Assembly: GCF_900113675.1 (NCBI RefSeq) | Contig: NZ_FOQE01000003.1 | Location: forward strand, 1 to 43,134 | Source: Pisciglobus halotolerans | GTDB taxonomy: Bacteria > Bacillota > Bacilli > Lactobacillales > Carnobacteriaceae | Length of the DNA: 43,134 nt | Direction of reading: 5' to 3' | Translations under genes and position numbers: made by a program | In this document: positions 15,567 through 25,475 of the stretch, piece after piece | Layout: each line of letters opens with the position of its first letter | Numbering within the stretch: the first letter of the stretch is position 1 | The notes under the pieces: model-generated | The model's input: the letters and a program-made list of their open reading frames with translations, nothing else | Told to the model about the DNA's origin: nothing | The model's database searches: none

Positions 15567-16544
15567 TTGGAACTATTTGATAGTTTAAAAGAAAAAATCT
15601 CTGGTAAACAAATTCGTGTCGTTTTTCCAGAAGGAACAGAACCACGTATTTTAGGAGCAGTCGTGCGCTTGCAAGCTGAGCAATTGTTGCACCCTGTTGT
15701 GATCGGAAAACCTGAAGAAATCCAAACTGTAGCGAAAGCGCATGGCTTTGATGTAGAAAACATCGAAATCATCGACCCTAATCACTACGAAAAATTTGAT
15801 GAAATGGTTGCTTCATTTGTTGAACGCCGTAAAGGAAAAGCAACAGAAGAAAAAGCAAGAGAAATGCTGAAAGACGAAAACTACTTTGGCACGATGTTGA
15901 CTTACATGGGCGAAGTAGATGCTTTAGTGAGCGGAGCTGTTCACTCTACAGGTGATACTGTACGTCCTGCTTTACAAATCATCAAAACAAAACCAGGCGT
16001 TAGCCGTACAAGTGGTGCTTTCATCATGATGCGTGGACGCGGACAAGAAAAATACTTGTTCTCTGACTGTGCGATCAATATCAATCCAAACGCGCAAGAA
16101 CTTGCTGAAATCGCAGTAGAAAGTGCACGTACAGCTGAAATGTTTGGCATTGACCCTAAAGTTGCTTTATTGAGCTTCTCAACGAAAGGCTCTGCTAAAG
16201 GCGAAGAAGCTTCTAAAGTTGAAGAAGCAGCTAAATTGGCTAAAGAAATGGCACCTGAGTTTGACATTGACGGCGAGTTGCAATTTGACGCAGCTTTCGT
16301 TAAATCTGTTGCACAACAAAAAGCGCCAGATTCAAACGTAGCTGGACAAGCAACAGTCTTTGTTTTCCCTGAATTACAATCAGGAAATATCGGCTATAAA
16401 ATTGCACAACGCTTCGGTAACTTTGAAGCCATTGGACCAATCTTGCAAGGGTTAAACAAACCTGTTTCTGACCTGTCTCGCGGATGTAACGAAGAAGACG
16501 TTTATAAGACAGCGATCATCACAGCTAACCAAACGATCATGTAA
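15567..16544 (+). CDS. pta: Phosphate acetyltransferase
   Basis: Interconverts acetyl-CoA and acetyl phosphate in the Pta-AckA pathway of overflow acetate production and ATP gain. It has 325 aa, the short one-domain form. Conserved stretches include VVFPEGTEPRILGA at the start, GTMLTYMGEVDALVSGAVHS, SRTSGAFIMM and the C-terminal GPILQGLNKPVSDLSRGC. The start is TTG at 15567 (M)ELFDSLKEK because GGAGG (15554-15558) is eight bases before it; the upstream in-frame TTG at 15552 overlaps that ribosome binding site. A terminator lies at 16563. Confidence 0.96.
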   Translation: MELFDSLKEKISGKQIRVVFPEGTEPRILGAVVRLQAEQLLHPVVIGKPEEIQTVAKAHGFDVENIEIIDPNHYEKFDEMVASFVERRKGKATEEKAREMLKDENYFGTMLTYMGEVDALVSGAVHSTGDTVRPALQIIKTKPGVSRTSGAFIMMRGRGQEKYLFSDCAININPNAQELAEIAVESARTAEMFGIDPKVALLSFSTKGSAKGEEASKVEEAAKLAKEMAPEFDIDGELQFDAAFVKSVAQQKAPDSNVAGQATVFVFPELQSGNIGYKIAQRFGNFEAIGPILQGLNKPVSDLSRGCNEEDVYKTAIITANQTIM

Positions 16545-16562
16545 TAAAAAAATGAATATACG

Positions 16563-16628
16563 AGCTGCTCACGAAAAGAGCCGAGTTGAAAGAGATGACC
16601 GGCTGCTTTAAATGAGCAGCTTTTTTTT
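16563..16628 (+). terminator. Terminator after pta
   Basis: AGCTGCTCA (16563-16571) pairs with TGAGCAGCT (16613-16621) across a 41-base loop with its own partial pairing, then T8. Confidence 0.7.
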
Positions 16629-16805
16629 GACTTTTTATGGTACTAGGAGCAAATCTGTTGAGCATCTATATTATTTTTTAACAACACCTGTTAAAGCGGT
16701 GCAGCTATTTCGAAGAATCGGTGTTCTTGTCAAAAAACTGTTTCCCTTCGTTCAGCAGATACTATCGATGTTGAAGCAGAAAACAGAAAATAGGATAGCT
16801 GTTGA
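16629..16805. other. Intergenic remainder between pta terminator and next promoter
   Basis: A 69-codon open reading runs through here, but it starts inside the terminator stem and has no ribosome binding site. I see no gene. Confidence 0.5.
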
Positions 16806-16834
16806 TTGCAACCTATTCTAAGGACTCTTATAAT
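16806..16834 (+). promoter_or_regulatory. Strong predicted sigma-A promoter
   Basis: -35 TTGCAA (16806-16811), 17-nt spacer, -10 TATAAT (16829-16834), 41 bases before the NAD(P)-binding protein gene. Confidence 0.7.
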
Positions 16835-16875
16835 GAGACTAGAAGGTTCAAAGAGTAAAGTGAGGAGGGTCCCAT

Positions 16876-17511
16876 ATGAAAGTAGGGATTATTGGAGCGA
16901 CTGGTAAAGCTGGATCACGCATCACGTCAGAAGCCATGCATAGAGGGATGGAAGTCATTCCGTTAGTTCGTAATGCCAAACGCTTGCCAGATGGAGATTT
17001 TACGTATGTCGAAAAAGATTTGTTTGATTTGACTGAAGAGGATATCGCAAACTTAGATGTTATTGTAGATGCCTTTAATGCTCCGGCAGGAAAAGAAGAG
17101 CTGCATCAAAAGAGCTTGCATCATTTGATCACCTTATTGAGAGGGAGAGGAAAGCCGCGTTTGATCGTAGTAGGAGGAGCAGGCAGTCTATATGTGGATA
17201 AGGCCCACCAAACTAGACTGCAAGATACACCTGATTTTCCAGAAAGCTTTAAACCTACCGCTGAAAATATGGCCAAAGCATTTGAAGAATTAAAAAAACA
17301 TAGTGATTTTGTGTGGACCTATATCAGTCCGTCTGCCATGTTTTTCCCAGAAGGAGAGCGAACGGAAGAGTATCAAATCGGCAAAGATGAGCTCTTGACC
17401 AATAGTGAAGGCAATAGCGAGATCAGTTATGCTGATTATGCACTGGCACTGGTAGATGAGATCGAACGAGCCAAGTATTTAAATCAACGGATCACCGTCT
17501 GCAGCAAATAA
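16876..17511 (+). CDS. NAD(P)-binding oxidoreductase-like protein (atypical SDR, NmrA/YwnB type)
   Basis: Rossmann-fold protein of 211 aa. The N-terminal dinucleotide motif GIIGATGKAGSRITSEA is complete, followed by D-V-I-V-D-A-F-N-A-P and the strand LIVVGGAGSLYVD. It lacks the classical Tyr-x-x-x-Lys SDR pair, as is usual in atypical SDRs of the NAD(P)H-binding type. It may be a redox sensor or reductase; no substrate can be named. The ATG at 16876 follows GAGGAGGG. It has its own strong promoter and terminator. Confidence 0.86.
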   Translation: MKVGIIGATGKAGSRITSEAMHRGMEVIPLVRNAKRLPDGDFTYVEKDLFDLTEEDIANLDVIVDAFNAPAGKEELHQKSLHHLITLLRGRGKPRLIVVGGAGSLYVDKAHQTRLQDTPDFPESFKPTAENMAKAFEELKKHSDFVWTYISPSAMFFPEGERTEEYQIGKDELLTNSEGNSEISYADYALALVDEIERAKYLNQRITVCSK

Positions 17512-17520
17512 GAGTCATCA

Positions 17521-17581
17521 AGCAAAATAGTTCTTTGAAAGGAATAAAGTATTCTTTTCAAGGCGGCTGTTTTGCTTTTTT
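17521..17581 (+). terminator. Terminator after the NAD(P)-binding protein gene
   Basis: AGCAAAAtAG pairs with CTgTTTTGCT, and inner TTGAAAGg pairs with CTTTTCAA, followed by T6. Confidence 0.8.
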
Positions 17582-17674
17582 GCTGCAAAAAGAAGAAGGT
17601 TTATTTTTGTTTATAAATAGATTAGAATTGAACCATTGAAGAACTGATTGCAAATTAAAGAGAAGGTGTGACAA

Positions 17675-18133
17675 ATGAAAACATTCCACGCAAAAAATGA
17701 AGAAGAGACTAAAAAAATCGCAGCTGACTTGGCACAATACCTGCAACCGGGAGATGTGCTGCTATTAGAAGGCAATCTTGGTGCTGGAAAAACGACTTTT
17801 ACGAAAGGGTTAGCAGAAGGACTAGGCATTAACCGTGTGATCAAAAGTCCTACTTATACATTGATTCGCGAATATGAAGATGGACGGCTTCCGCTTTATC
17901 ACATGGATGTTTATCGATTAGAAGAATCTGGGAGTACAGATCTAGGTTTGGAAGAATACTTTGAAGGCAATGGCGTTTCAGTTGTCGAATGGGCAAAATA
18001 TGTGCAAGAAAATCTTCCTGTAAGCTTTTTGACCATACAGCTAACGCCTATCGGAGAAGACTTAATGGAACGCGAAATTGCTTTTATCCCTCAAGGAAAA
18101 AGATATGAATTACTGTTGAAAAATTGGCAATAA
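17675..18133 (+). CDS. tsaE: tRNA threonylcarbamoyladenosine biosynthesis ATPase TsaE
   Basis: ATPase partner of TsaB and TsaD in making the universal t6A37 modification of ANN-decoding tRNAs. It has 152 aa, the normal length. The P-loop GNLGAGKTT covers residues 33-41. The motif KSPTYTLIREYEDGRLPLYH and the Walker-B-like VSVVEWAKYV are typical. The ATG at 17675 follows AGAAGGTG. The GNAT gene begins 63 bases after the stop; TsaE and a GNAT protein adjoin in many Firmicutes, so cotranscription is likely. Confidence 0.96.
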   Translation: MKTFHAKNEEETKKIAADLAQYLQPGDVLLLEGNLGAGKTTFTKGLAEGLGINRVIKSPTYTLIREYEDGRLPLYHMDVYRLEESGSTDLGLEEYFEGNGVSVVEWAKYVQENLPVSFLTIQLTPIGEDLMEREIAFIPQGKRYELLLKNWQ

Positions 18134-18196
18134 AATAAAACAGCACGATAGAAGAAAAGAACTAAAAAGTTTCAAAAGGAGCGTTGAATACCGAAT

Positions 18197-18718
18197 ATGA
18201 CCCAAGAAGCCTTAGATATCGTTATACGAGAAGCAAAACCAAGTGATGCAGAAAGTTTGCTTCAACACTTAAAAACGACAGCAACAGAAACTGGATTTAT
18301 GACAATGGGTAAAGAAGGTCCAAGAATAACAGCTAATGAAGAGAAAAAGCAGCTGGCAAGACTACAAGCTTCTTGCAACAATGTTCTTCTTGTTGCTGTT
18401 CATCAAGAAGAAGTAATCGGCTCAGCTTCCGTTCATGCAGATAGCAGCCCGAAAATTGAGCACATTGGAGAAGTCGGCATCGTGATTGCCAAAGAATACT
18501 GGGGGTTAGGACTAGGTACACTAATGCTGGAAGAAATCCTAGACTGGGCAACAAACTCGGGTATCATCAAACGCCTCGAACTAACCGTGCAAGCCCGCAA
18601 CAAAAAAGCCAGACACCTCTACGAAAAAATGGGCTTCCAACTCGAAGCCACCATGCAACGCGGCGTAAAAGACGAAGGACAATACCACGACGTCTGCCTC
18701 ATGAGCAAACTCCTTTAA
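18197..18718 (+). CDS. GNAT family N-acetyltransferase with a C-biased 3' end
   Basis: GNAT acetyltransferase of 173 aa resembling SpeG/RimJ-like forms; the acceptor is unknown. Motif A is IAKEYWGLGLGTLMLEEIL, and motif B is NKKARHLYEKMGFQLEATMQRG. The ATG at 18197 follows AAAGGAG with a rather long 15-base spacing. Codon use changes sharply: by hand count, of pyrimidine-ending codons before 18539, 18 of 48 end in C, while from 18539 to the stop 30 of 32 do, and every leucine there is CTN. A T-poor dispersed repeat begins immediately after the stop. The encoded C-terminus is normal for the family, so the change is synonymous. Confidence 0.9.
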   Translation: MTQEALDIVIREAKPSDAESLLQHLKTTATETGFMTMGKEGPRITANEEKKQLARLQASCNNVLLVAVHQEEVIGSASVHADSSPKIEHIGEVGIVIAKEYWGLGLGTLMLEEILDWATNSGIIKRLELTVQARNKKARHLYEKMGFQLEATMQRGVKDEGQYHDVCLMSKLL

Positions 18719-18895
18719 AAACAGGATACGGAAAAAGCCTGAAAGAGTCACAACAAAAACAGGATACGGAGCGAGGTCGAAAGAATAATTAAGTCGCAAA
18801 GTCTCGCTATGCTCGCTTTGTACCATTTCGCTAAAATTTATTGCATAAATTAAGCTCAATGGCAAAAGAGCTACAGCAAAACAACTTATCTTTAT
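18719..18895 (+). repeat. Dispersed T-poor repeat, copy A (downstream of GNAT)
   Basis: It starts right after the stop codon. Units: AGGATACGGA twice (18723 and 18761), GAAAGAGTCAC, GCGAGGTCGA (18771-18780), then AAGAATAATTAAGTCGCAAA and CTCGCTATGCTCGCTTTGTA (18781-18822), TTTCGCTAA, AAGCTCAATGGCAAAAG, and AAAACAACTTATCTTT. The same modules recur at 30589-31010. The element ends where an IS605-like unit begins. Confidence 0.8.
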
Positions 18896-18901
18896 CATTT
18901 T

Positions 18902-18967
18902 CCGGCAGAAGACGCCCACTTCTAAACGTTTTGGTGCAAAGCACCAGTGAAAGTGGGAGATGAATGC
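18902..18967. repeat. Three-tier palindrome at the left end of the IS605-type element
   Basis: Nested stems: CCGGCA/TGCCGG outside, CCCACTT/AAGTGGG in the middle and GGTGC/GCACC inside, with a symmetric 7x7 internal loop. No T-run follows on either strand, so it is not a terminator. It fits a subterminal hairpin of an IS200/IS605 end; a structured RNA is an alternative. Confidence 0.6.
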
Positions 18968-18977
18968 CGGTTGAGTG

Positions 18978-19136
18978 TCAGCTCAAAACTAGACTTCCAT
19001 TTTTGAGTCTTTTCGCGCTAACACGAATAAACTTGACGTAATGTTGCCAATCATTTTGTTTTTGATCCTGTTCAATTGCTTCGACTTGGTAGGCTGATGA
19101 ACTTTTTAATCGTTTCCATTGATCTTTCTCTTTCAT
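18978..19136 (-). CDS. Possible small ORF (52 aa) in the IS left end
   Basis: Reads MKEKDQWKRLKSSSAYQVEA and ends RVSAKRLKNGSLVLS. It is charged, with no signal peptide or membrane segment. There is no good ribosome binding site before the ATG at 19136. I recognise no family. It may be chance coding within the element's left flank, and is listed only because the composition is protein-like. Confidence 0.25.
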   Translation of the reverse strand: MKEKDQWKRLKSSSAYQVEAIEQDQKQNDWQHYVKFIRVSAKRLKNGSLVLS

Positions 19137-19174
19137 TATTATATAACTGGCATATACAAGGAGGTGATCATTAA

Positions 19175-20341
19175 ATGAAGATTCATAAGGCGTATCAGTT
19201 CCGGCTCTATCCAAACAAAGAACAATCTATCCTCATCAACAAAACCATCGGCTGTTCTCGATTTGTTTACAACCACTTCCTGAATCAATGGAAAGAAACC
19301 TATAAGGAAACAAACAAGGGCTTGTCTTATGGTAAGTGTTCTGCTCAACTGCCCACTTTGAAGAAACAGGAAGAAACAGAGTGGCTCAAAGAAGTCGACA
19401 GTATTGCCTTGCAATCTTCTTTGCGAAATCTTTCGGATAGTTTTGACCGTTTCTTTAAGAAACAGAACCAGTATCCTCGCTTCAAAAGCAAACAGAATCC
19501 TGTCCAGTCTTATACGACTAAATCAACCAATGGAAACATCGCTGTTTTGGGGAATCAGTTAAAGCTTCCTAAACTAGGCTTTGTACGTTTCGCCAAGAGC
19601 CGTGAAGTGAAAGGAAGGATATTCAACGCTACAATCCGTAGAAATCCTGCTGGGAAATATTTTGTTTCCCTATTGGTCGAAACGGAAGCAGATCCGATCA
19701 AGAAAACAGGTTCTTCTGTAGGGATCGATGTTGGATTGAAAGATTTTGCGGTACTTTCCGATGGGACAATCTATAAAAATCCAAAGTTCTTCCGTTCTTT
19801 AGAAAAGAAGCTCGCAAGAGAACAACGAAAGCTGTCCAGACGGAAAGTACAAGCACTCAAAACTGGTCATCAATTATCAGAGTCCAAGAATTATCAAAAA
19901 CAGCGAATCAAAGTGGCGAAGATATATGAAACGATCAAAAACAAACGCATGGATTACCTGCACAAAATCTCCACCGAGATCGTCAAAAACCACGACATCA
20001 TCGGAATAGAAGATTTGCTGGTGAAAAATATGGTTTTGAATCGCAAGTTAGCCAAATCTATTTCAGAAGTGAGCTGGGCAGTGTTTCGCACCTTGCTTGA
20101 ATACAAAGCGAAATGGTATGGGAAAGAAGTCGTAGCTGTCGCTCGAAACTTCCCATCCAGCCAACTATGTTCTGAGTGTGGGTATCAAAACAAAGCCGTT
20201 AAGAATCTCGCTGTTCGTGAATGGGCGTGTCCGAATTGCCATACTCACCATGACAGAGATCTTAATGCAAGTATAAATCTGAAGCAGGAAGCAATCAGCC
20301 TGTTAGCTTCCAAAACCGTAGGGACTACGGGGCTAGCCTAA
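19175..20341 (+). CDS. tnpB: TnpB, RNA-guided endonuclease of the IS200/IS605 family
   Basis: 388 aa, full length. TnpB cleaves DNA matching the guide carried by its omega RNA and helps retain the element; it is an ancestor of Cas12. Domains: N-terminal helix-turn-helix OrfB segment (KAYQFRLYPNKEQSILINKT, residues 5-24), wedge/REC part, then split RuvC. The catalytic residues are all present: Asp185 in GIDVGLKDFAVLSDG, Glu279 in IGIEDLLVKN and Asp362 in HHDRDLNASINL. The zinc ribbon has C332, C335, C352 and C355. The ATG at 19175 follows AAGGAGGTGATCATTAA. The 3' end of the gene overlaps the predicted omega RNA scaffold. Confidence 0.95.
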   Translation: MKIHKAYQFRLYPNKEQSILINKTIGCSRFVYNHFLNQWKETYKETNKGLSYGKCSAQLPTLKKQEETEWLKEVDSIALQSSLRNLSDSFDRFFKKQNQYPRFKSKQNPVQSYTTKSTNGNIAVLGNQLKLPKLGFVRFAKSREVKGRIFNATIRRNPAGKYFVSLLVETEADPIKKTGSSVGIDVGLKDFAVLSDGTIYKNPKFFRSLEKKLAREQRKLSRRKVQALKTGHQLSESKNYQKQRIKVAKIYETIKNKRMDYLHKISTEIVKNHDIIGIEDLLVKNMVLNRKLAKSISEVSWAVFRTLLEYKAKWYGKEVVAVARNFPSSQLCSECGYQNKAVKNLAVREWACPNCHTHHDRDLNASINLKQEAISLLASKTVGTTGLA

Positions 20342-20421
20342 TCATATCTGTTTAGTAGAGCAGAGTTCTTAGGAATCTCCATCTTCAAAAACCGTTAGGA
20401 TTTAAGGTGGAGTAGTTCAAC
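20290..20421 (+). ncRNA. Predicted TnpB omega RNA (reRNA) scaffold
   Basis: In this family the guide RNA is transcribed from the 3' end of tnpB through the right end into flanking DNA. Here the end of the gene has a perfect hairpin CCGTAGggaCTACGG, and the right end has CTCCATCTT/AAGgTGGAG ending at GTAGTTCAAC. The guide would be the flank beginning at 20422 (CTTAGTCCAATGACTTAGCA). Boundaries are by analogy, not measured. Confidence 0.5.
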
Positions 20422-20470
20422 TTAGTCCAATGACTTAGCAAATGTCTTTCACTCCAACAAAATTCTATAC

Positions 20471-20523
20471 AAAAAAACTGGTGTTGCTAACAGCTCAAAA
20501 GCTGCTGGCAACACCAGTTTTTT
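20471..20523. terminator. Terminator of the GlnHP-GlnQ operon
   Basis: AAAAAACTGGTGTTGC pairs with GCAACACCAGTTTTTT, with an inner CAGCtcaaaaGCTG. It lies directly beyond the minus-strand stop at 20525 and is T-rich both ways. Confidence 0.88.
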
Positions 20524-20524
20524 G

Positions 20525-21256
20525 TTAAACAAGTACTTTTTCTAAGAAATCTTTTGTTCGTTCGTTTTGCGGATGATTGAAGACTTGGTCAGGTGTTCCT
20601 TCTTCCATGATATATCCTTCATCCATAAAGACAACATGGTCAGCTACTTCTTTAGCAAAGCCCATTTCGTGTGTGACCACTAACATCGTCATGCCTTCTC
20701 GAGCCAACTTTTTCATTACTTCCAGTACGTCGCCGACCATTTCTGGGTCCAAAGCACTGGTTGGTTCATCAAATAGCATGATATCTGGCTTCATCGCTAA
20801 AGCACGAGCAATGGCTACCCGTTGTTTTTGTCCTCCTGAAAGAGACTTAGGGTAAACATCCGCTTTATCTGATAGTCCAACCGTTTCTAAAAGGCTGAGT
20901 GCCGTCTTTCTTGTTTCCTCTGATGTTTCATCTTTTAATTCATCAGGAGCTAACATAATATTTTCCAAAACTGTCAAATGAGGAAACAAATTAAAGTGTT
21001 GAAATACCATGCCAATGTTTTCTCGAACTTTATTGATGTTTTGAGAAGGATCTGCTAAATCGACCCCGTCAATGATCACCGAACCGCCTGTGATTTCTTC
21101 TAAGCGGTTCATACAACGAAGAAAAGTACTTTTTCCTGATCCAGATGGTCCAATGATGCAGACAACTTCTCCTTCTTCTACTTCAAAGTTCAAGTCTTTT
21201 AAAACTTCAAGATCACCAAAATTTTTCTTTAAATGTTTTACAACTAATTTAGGCAT
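20525..21256 (-). CDS. glnQ: Polar amino-acid ABC transporter ATP-binding protein (GlnQ type)
   Basis: ATPase of a glutamine/polar amino-acid importer at the inner face of the membrane, 243 aa. Walker [12 protein letters not shown] (residues ~36-46), Q-loop [12 protein letters not shown], signature [15 protein letters not shown], Walker [15 protein letters not shown] and switch His in VTHEMGFA are all present. The start overlaps the end of the receptor-permease gene by 8 bases, showing translational coupling. The specific gene symbol rests on family resemblance. Confidence 0.95.
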   Translation of the reverse strand: MPKLVVKHLKKNFGDLEVLKDLNFEVEEGEVVCIIGPSGSGKSTFLRCMNRLEEITGGSVIIDGVDLADPSQNINKVRENIGMVFQHFNLFPHLTVLENIMLAPDELKDETSEETRKTALSLLETVGLSDKADVYPKSLSGGQKQRVAIARALAMKPDIMLFDEPTSALDPEMVGDVLEVMKKLAREGMTMLVVTHEMGFAKEVADHVVFMDEGYIMEEGTPDQVFNHPQNERTKDFLEKVLV

Positions 21257-22715
21257 TTATCATTTTCCTTTCAATAAACGTGGACAACCATGTCAAGAAC
21301 GTAATGATCAAAATGTAGATAAGACCAATAATGATCCACATAGAGCCTGAAGAGTAGGTACGCGCAATAATGATTTTTCCAGCTTGTGTTAATTCAACAA
21401 TTCCGATAATGGATAGAATAGAAGTATCTTTCAAAGTGATAACAAATTGGTTGATCAAGGATGGGATCATTATTTTGATAGCTTGCGGGATCACAACTCT
21501 AACCATGGATTTTCCGTAAGACATTCCCAAACTTCTAGCCGCCTCTAATTGGCCTCCAGATACGGCTTCGATTCCGCCGCGTACTTGCTCAGAAATATAG
21601 GCTGCAGAACTCAGTGTCAAAGTAGCTACTCCGGCAATAAATGCCGTTAATTTAATATTGAGCAGTTCTGGGATCGAAAAATAAATAAAGAAGGCTAATA
21701 CGAGCATTGGCAATCCTCGCATAATGGTTACATAAAGACGCGAGATCCCTCTCAAAATAGCATAAGGGGAAGCGGCAAAGAATCCAAGAACAACTCCGAA
21801 AAGAAGGGCGATAGCGAAAGAAATAACGGTGAGCAGCAACGTTTTGCTTAAACCATTCAGCAATTCACGCCAATTTTTTTGAATCAAAGCGAAAAAGCCA
21901 TTTTGAGAACCTTTTTCGTCACTGTCAAGATACTGATCGATAATGTTATCGTATGTACCGTCTTCTTTTATATTCGCCAGTCCTGTATTGAACATGTCTA
22001 GCAGTTCAGCATTTTGGCCTTTGTTAACGGCAAATCCATAGACGTCTCCCTTTTCAGGTTCTAATGGCAATTGAAGCTTGAGACCTTGTTGGATCGCGTA
22101 AGCCATAACTGGATAATCATCAAATACTGCATCGGAATGACCTGAAACAACGTCTTGATACATAGTAGCAGAATCTTCGAATTGATTGACCTTGATGCTA
22201 TACTTTTCTTGTAATTTTTCCACAAACGTTGCACCAGTGGTACCAACTTTTACAGCAACTGTTTTGCCATTCAAATCATCATATGATTGAATCTCTTTGT
22301 TGTTTTCTGAAATAGCCATTACTGTTCCAGCTTCGTAATAAGGGTCAGAAAAATCAAAAGATTCTTCTCTTTCTGGATTGATACTCATTGCAGAAATCAT
22401 GCCATCAACCTGGTTAGCCTCTAAAGCTTGCAAACCTGCACTAAAGTTCAATGGACGAAACTCAATTTCAAAACCTTGGTCTTTTGCGATCGCATTGATA
22501 ATGTCTGCATCTATACCAACGTATTCTTTTTTATCGTTTTGAAATTCAAAAGGTGGGTAAGTTATATCAGTGGTGATGATATAGGGGTTTTGGGCAGTCC
22601 CTTTTTTGGCATTGCTCTCACTAGCTTGAACGACAGTCGGCAAACCTAAGCCCATAAATAATGCAAATAAAATACTGTATAAAATAAAGGAATGTATCCT
22701 TTTTCCTTTCCTCAA
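21249..22715 (-). CDS. Amino-acid ABC transporter fused receptor-permease (GlnHP type)
   Basis: 488-aa fusion of substrate-binding and membrane domains, the arrangement common in lactic acid bacteria. The signal segment is [20 protein letters not shown] (about residues 9-28). The binding domain (about 40-275) contains [18 protein letters not shown] and [20 protein letters not shown]. The permease part (about 290-488) carries the EAA loop [20 protein letters not shown]. The start is TTG at 22715, with AGGAGG eight bases upstream. Since two fused subunits make a homodimeric channel, GlnQ alone completes the system. Confidence 0.94.
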   Translation of the reverse strand: MRKGKRIHSFILYSILFALFMGLGLPTVVQASESNAKKGTAQNPYIITTDITYPPFEFQNDKKEYVGIDADIINAIAKDQGFEIEFRPLNFSAGLQALEANQVDGMISAMSINPEREESFDFSDPYYEAGTVMAISENNKEIQSYDDLNGKTVAVKVGTTGATFVEKLQEKYSIKVNQFEDSATMYQDVVSGHSDAVFDDYPVMAYAIQQGLKLQLPLEPEKGDVYGFAVNKGQNAELLDMFNTGLANIKEDGTYDNIIDQYLDSDEKGSQNGFFALIQKNWRELLNGLSKTLLLTVISFAIALLFGVVLGFFAASPYAILRGISRLYVTIMRGLPMLVLAFFIYFSIPELLNIKLTAFIAGVATLTLSSAAYISEQVRGGIEAVSGGQLEAARSLGMSYGKSMVRVVIPQAIKIMIPSLINQFVITLKDTSILSIIGIVELTQAGKIIIARTYSSGSMWIIIGLIYILIITFLTWLSTFIERKMINA

Positions 22716-23183
22716 TGAATCTTCCTCCTAAAATTTAAGCTAAGATAAGGATAATTGAAAAAAGAGAACAGCTCAATCAATATGCTTATCTTACATCTAA
22801 ATATTGTTGATAAAGATATTTTATTTGAAGGGATTTCGCTTGACTTATGCTGTAGCATTTTATTACACATGCATTAAGAATAGTGTTATTCTCGCTTCTT
22901 TAGAGGCCTTTCTTCTCAGCAAAAAAAGAGTTTCTTCATAGAAAAAAATAGAAGAAAAACTTTTTTCTTTAGAAAAATAGTGAGTGATATAAACAAGTTT
23001 GTTTTTCATACGCATTCAAAAGCTGGAGAGGGATTGAATAGGTAAATAAAAGAGGGACTCAGCTTACTCAAGAGCTATTCTCATTTTGAGTGAGCTGAAG
23101 TTGAATATTTGCGGTGTTTGATGATCCATAACGACCGAACAGTTTCATTAAGAAGCGGAGAAGGACGTGCAAAAAGTGATTCC
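22716..23183. other. Intergenic stretch upstream of the GlnHP gene
   Basis: It holds no gene. The minus-strand leader of the GlnHP operon is on the left; a weak promoter (TTGAGC, 17 nt, TATCCT) can be read there. A hairpin CAGCTtACTCA/TGAGTgAGCTG lies near 23057-23100 without a T-run. The middle is A/T-rich and unremarkable. Confidence 0.5.
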
Positions 23184-23222
23184 AAAACAAAAAGCCCCTG
23201 TTGCGGCGCGCCATAACAGGGG
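23184..23222 (-). terminator. Terminator of the DnaQ-like exonuclease gene
   Basis: Stem CCCCTGTT/AACAGGGG with a GC-rich loop (inner GGCGCGCC). On the minus strand it is followed by CTTTTTGTTTT. It lies 37 bases beyond the stop at 23259. Confidence 0.8.
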
Positions 23223-23258
23223 AAAGGACTTCAATATCATTTTTCAATTGCTTTTCGC

Positions 23259-23792
23259 TTAAACGTGTTTGACCAATCGTTTCAAATCGTAAGTGCCAAA
23301 CTGATTTTCTAGGGATAGTAAAATATTAGCACAAGCAGTACTGTCGGCCAAAGCGTTGTGGTGCTGATGCAAAGGGATGCCCAAGTAATCACAGACTGTA
23401 TTCAAACGATGATTTGGAATCTCAGGCAACAACTTGCGGCTTGATTGAACGGTACATAACGTTTGAAAATGTGGTTGAGTGATATCGTAATAATCTAGAC
23501 AGGCTTGCAAAACGCCTCGGTCAAACGGCAGATTGTGTGCGACAATCAATTGATTTTCTGTAAACAGGGGGGCAATTGTAGGCCAAATTTGAGCAAAATT
23601 CGGTGCATCTGCAACATCTGTTTCATGAATGCCGTGAATTTGAATATTGCGCCAATCAAAAAAAGTATCAGGTTTTAACAAAGTGTAATAAGAATCCACC
23701 ACTTGGCTGTTGCGGACAACAGTCAGGGCAAGAGAACAGGCACTATGACGTTGACGATTTGCTGTTTCAAAGTCAATGGCTGTAAAGTTCAT
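23259..23792 (-). CDS. DnaQ-like 3'-5' exonuclease (DEDDh family)
   Basis: Stand-alone exonuclease domain of 177 aa, similar to the epsilon/RNase T fold. Exo I is FTAIDFETAN (first Asp and Glu), Exo II is VAHNLPFDRGVL (Asp), and Exo III is HNALADSTACANILL, giving the DEDDh His and last Asp. It probably trims DNA or RNA ends; no polymerase is fused. The start at 23792 is preferred because AGAGG is placed eight bases before it; a GTG three codons earlier (23801) overlaps that site. It is divergent from the GH1 gene at 23965. Confidence 0.9.
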   Translation of the reverse strand: MNFTAIDFETANRQRHSACSLALTVVRNSQVVDSYYTLLKPDTFFDWRNIQIHGIHETDVADAPNFAQIWPTIAPLFTENQLIVAHNLPFDRGVLQACLDYYDITQPHFQTLCTVQSSRKLLPEIPNHRLNTVCDYLGIPLHQHHNALADSTACANILLSLENQFGTYDLKRLVKHV

Positions 23793-23895
23793 GTTTTTCA
23801 CCTCTATATGTTAAGGTTGCATTTTTTCTTAAGGTAGTATAGCACAAATCGGCAGAAGAGTTGTATGCAAAAGTAGAAAAAAATATTTCTTTTTT

Positions 23896-23909
23896 TGAAA
23901 ACGTTTGTA
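23896..23909 (+). promoter_or_regulatory. Predicted CcpA (cre) site at the GH1 promoter
   Basis: TGAAAACGTTTGTA fits the cre pattern (TGNAANCGNWNNCA) except near the last position. It overlaps the -35 (TTGTAA, 23905-23910) of a promoter with -10 TATACT at 23929-23934, which would give carbon catabolite repression. Confidence 0.6.
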
Positions 23910-23952
23910 AAGAAGGTTTAGAATCATTTATACTAAAAGAAGAATCGCATAA

Positions 23953-25368
<1,416 letters not shown>

Positions 25369-25425
25369 TATCAAGTTTGCAGCAGAAAAACTCGTAGATT
25401 TTTGATGCTTGCGCTTCAAAAGAAC

Positions 25426-25465
25426 ACAAAAACATCCTCCCTTTTTTAAAAGGAGGATGTTTTTG
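25426..25465. terminator. Bidirectional terminator between the GH1 and P-ATPase genes
   Basis: ACAAAAACATCCTCC pairs with GGAGGATGTTTTTGT; loop CTTTTTTAAAA. T-tails are on both strands. Confidence 0.88.
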
Positions 25466-25475
25466 TCTGCACTGT

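Larger units (their letters stand above)
18897..20421 (+). mobile_element. IS605-type element carrying tnpB only (IS1341-like), approximate ends
   Basis: It contains an intact TnpB but no Y1 transposase TnpA, so it could move only with TnpA supplied in trans. The right end is recognisable: a stem CTCCATCTT/AAGgTGGAG followed by GTAGTTCAAC (to 20421), as in IS200/IS605 right ends, whose cleavage site is TCAA-like. The left end is placed near 18897, where similarity between repeat copies A and B stops and a compound palindrome (18902-18967) begins. No inverted terminal repeats or target duplication are expected for this family. The left boundary is uncertain by tens of bases. Confidence 0.7.

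Noticed and set aside
16612-16821. 69-codon open reading after pta
   Set aside because: It begins inside the pta terminator stem and has no ribosome binding site or family resemblance.
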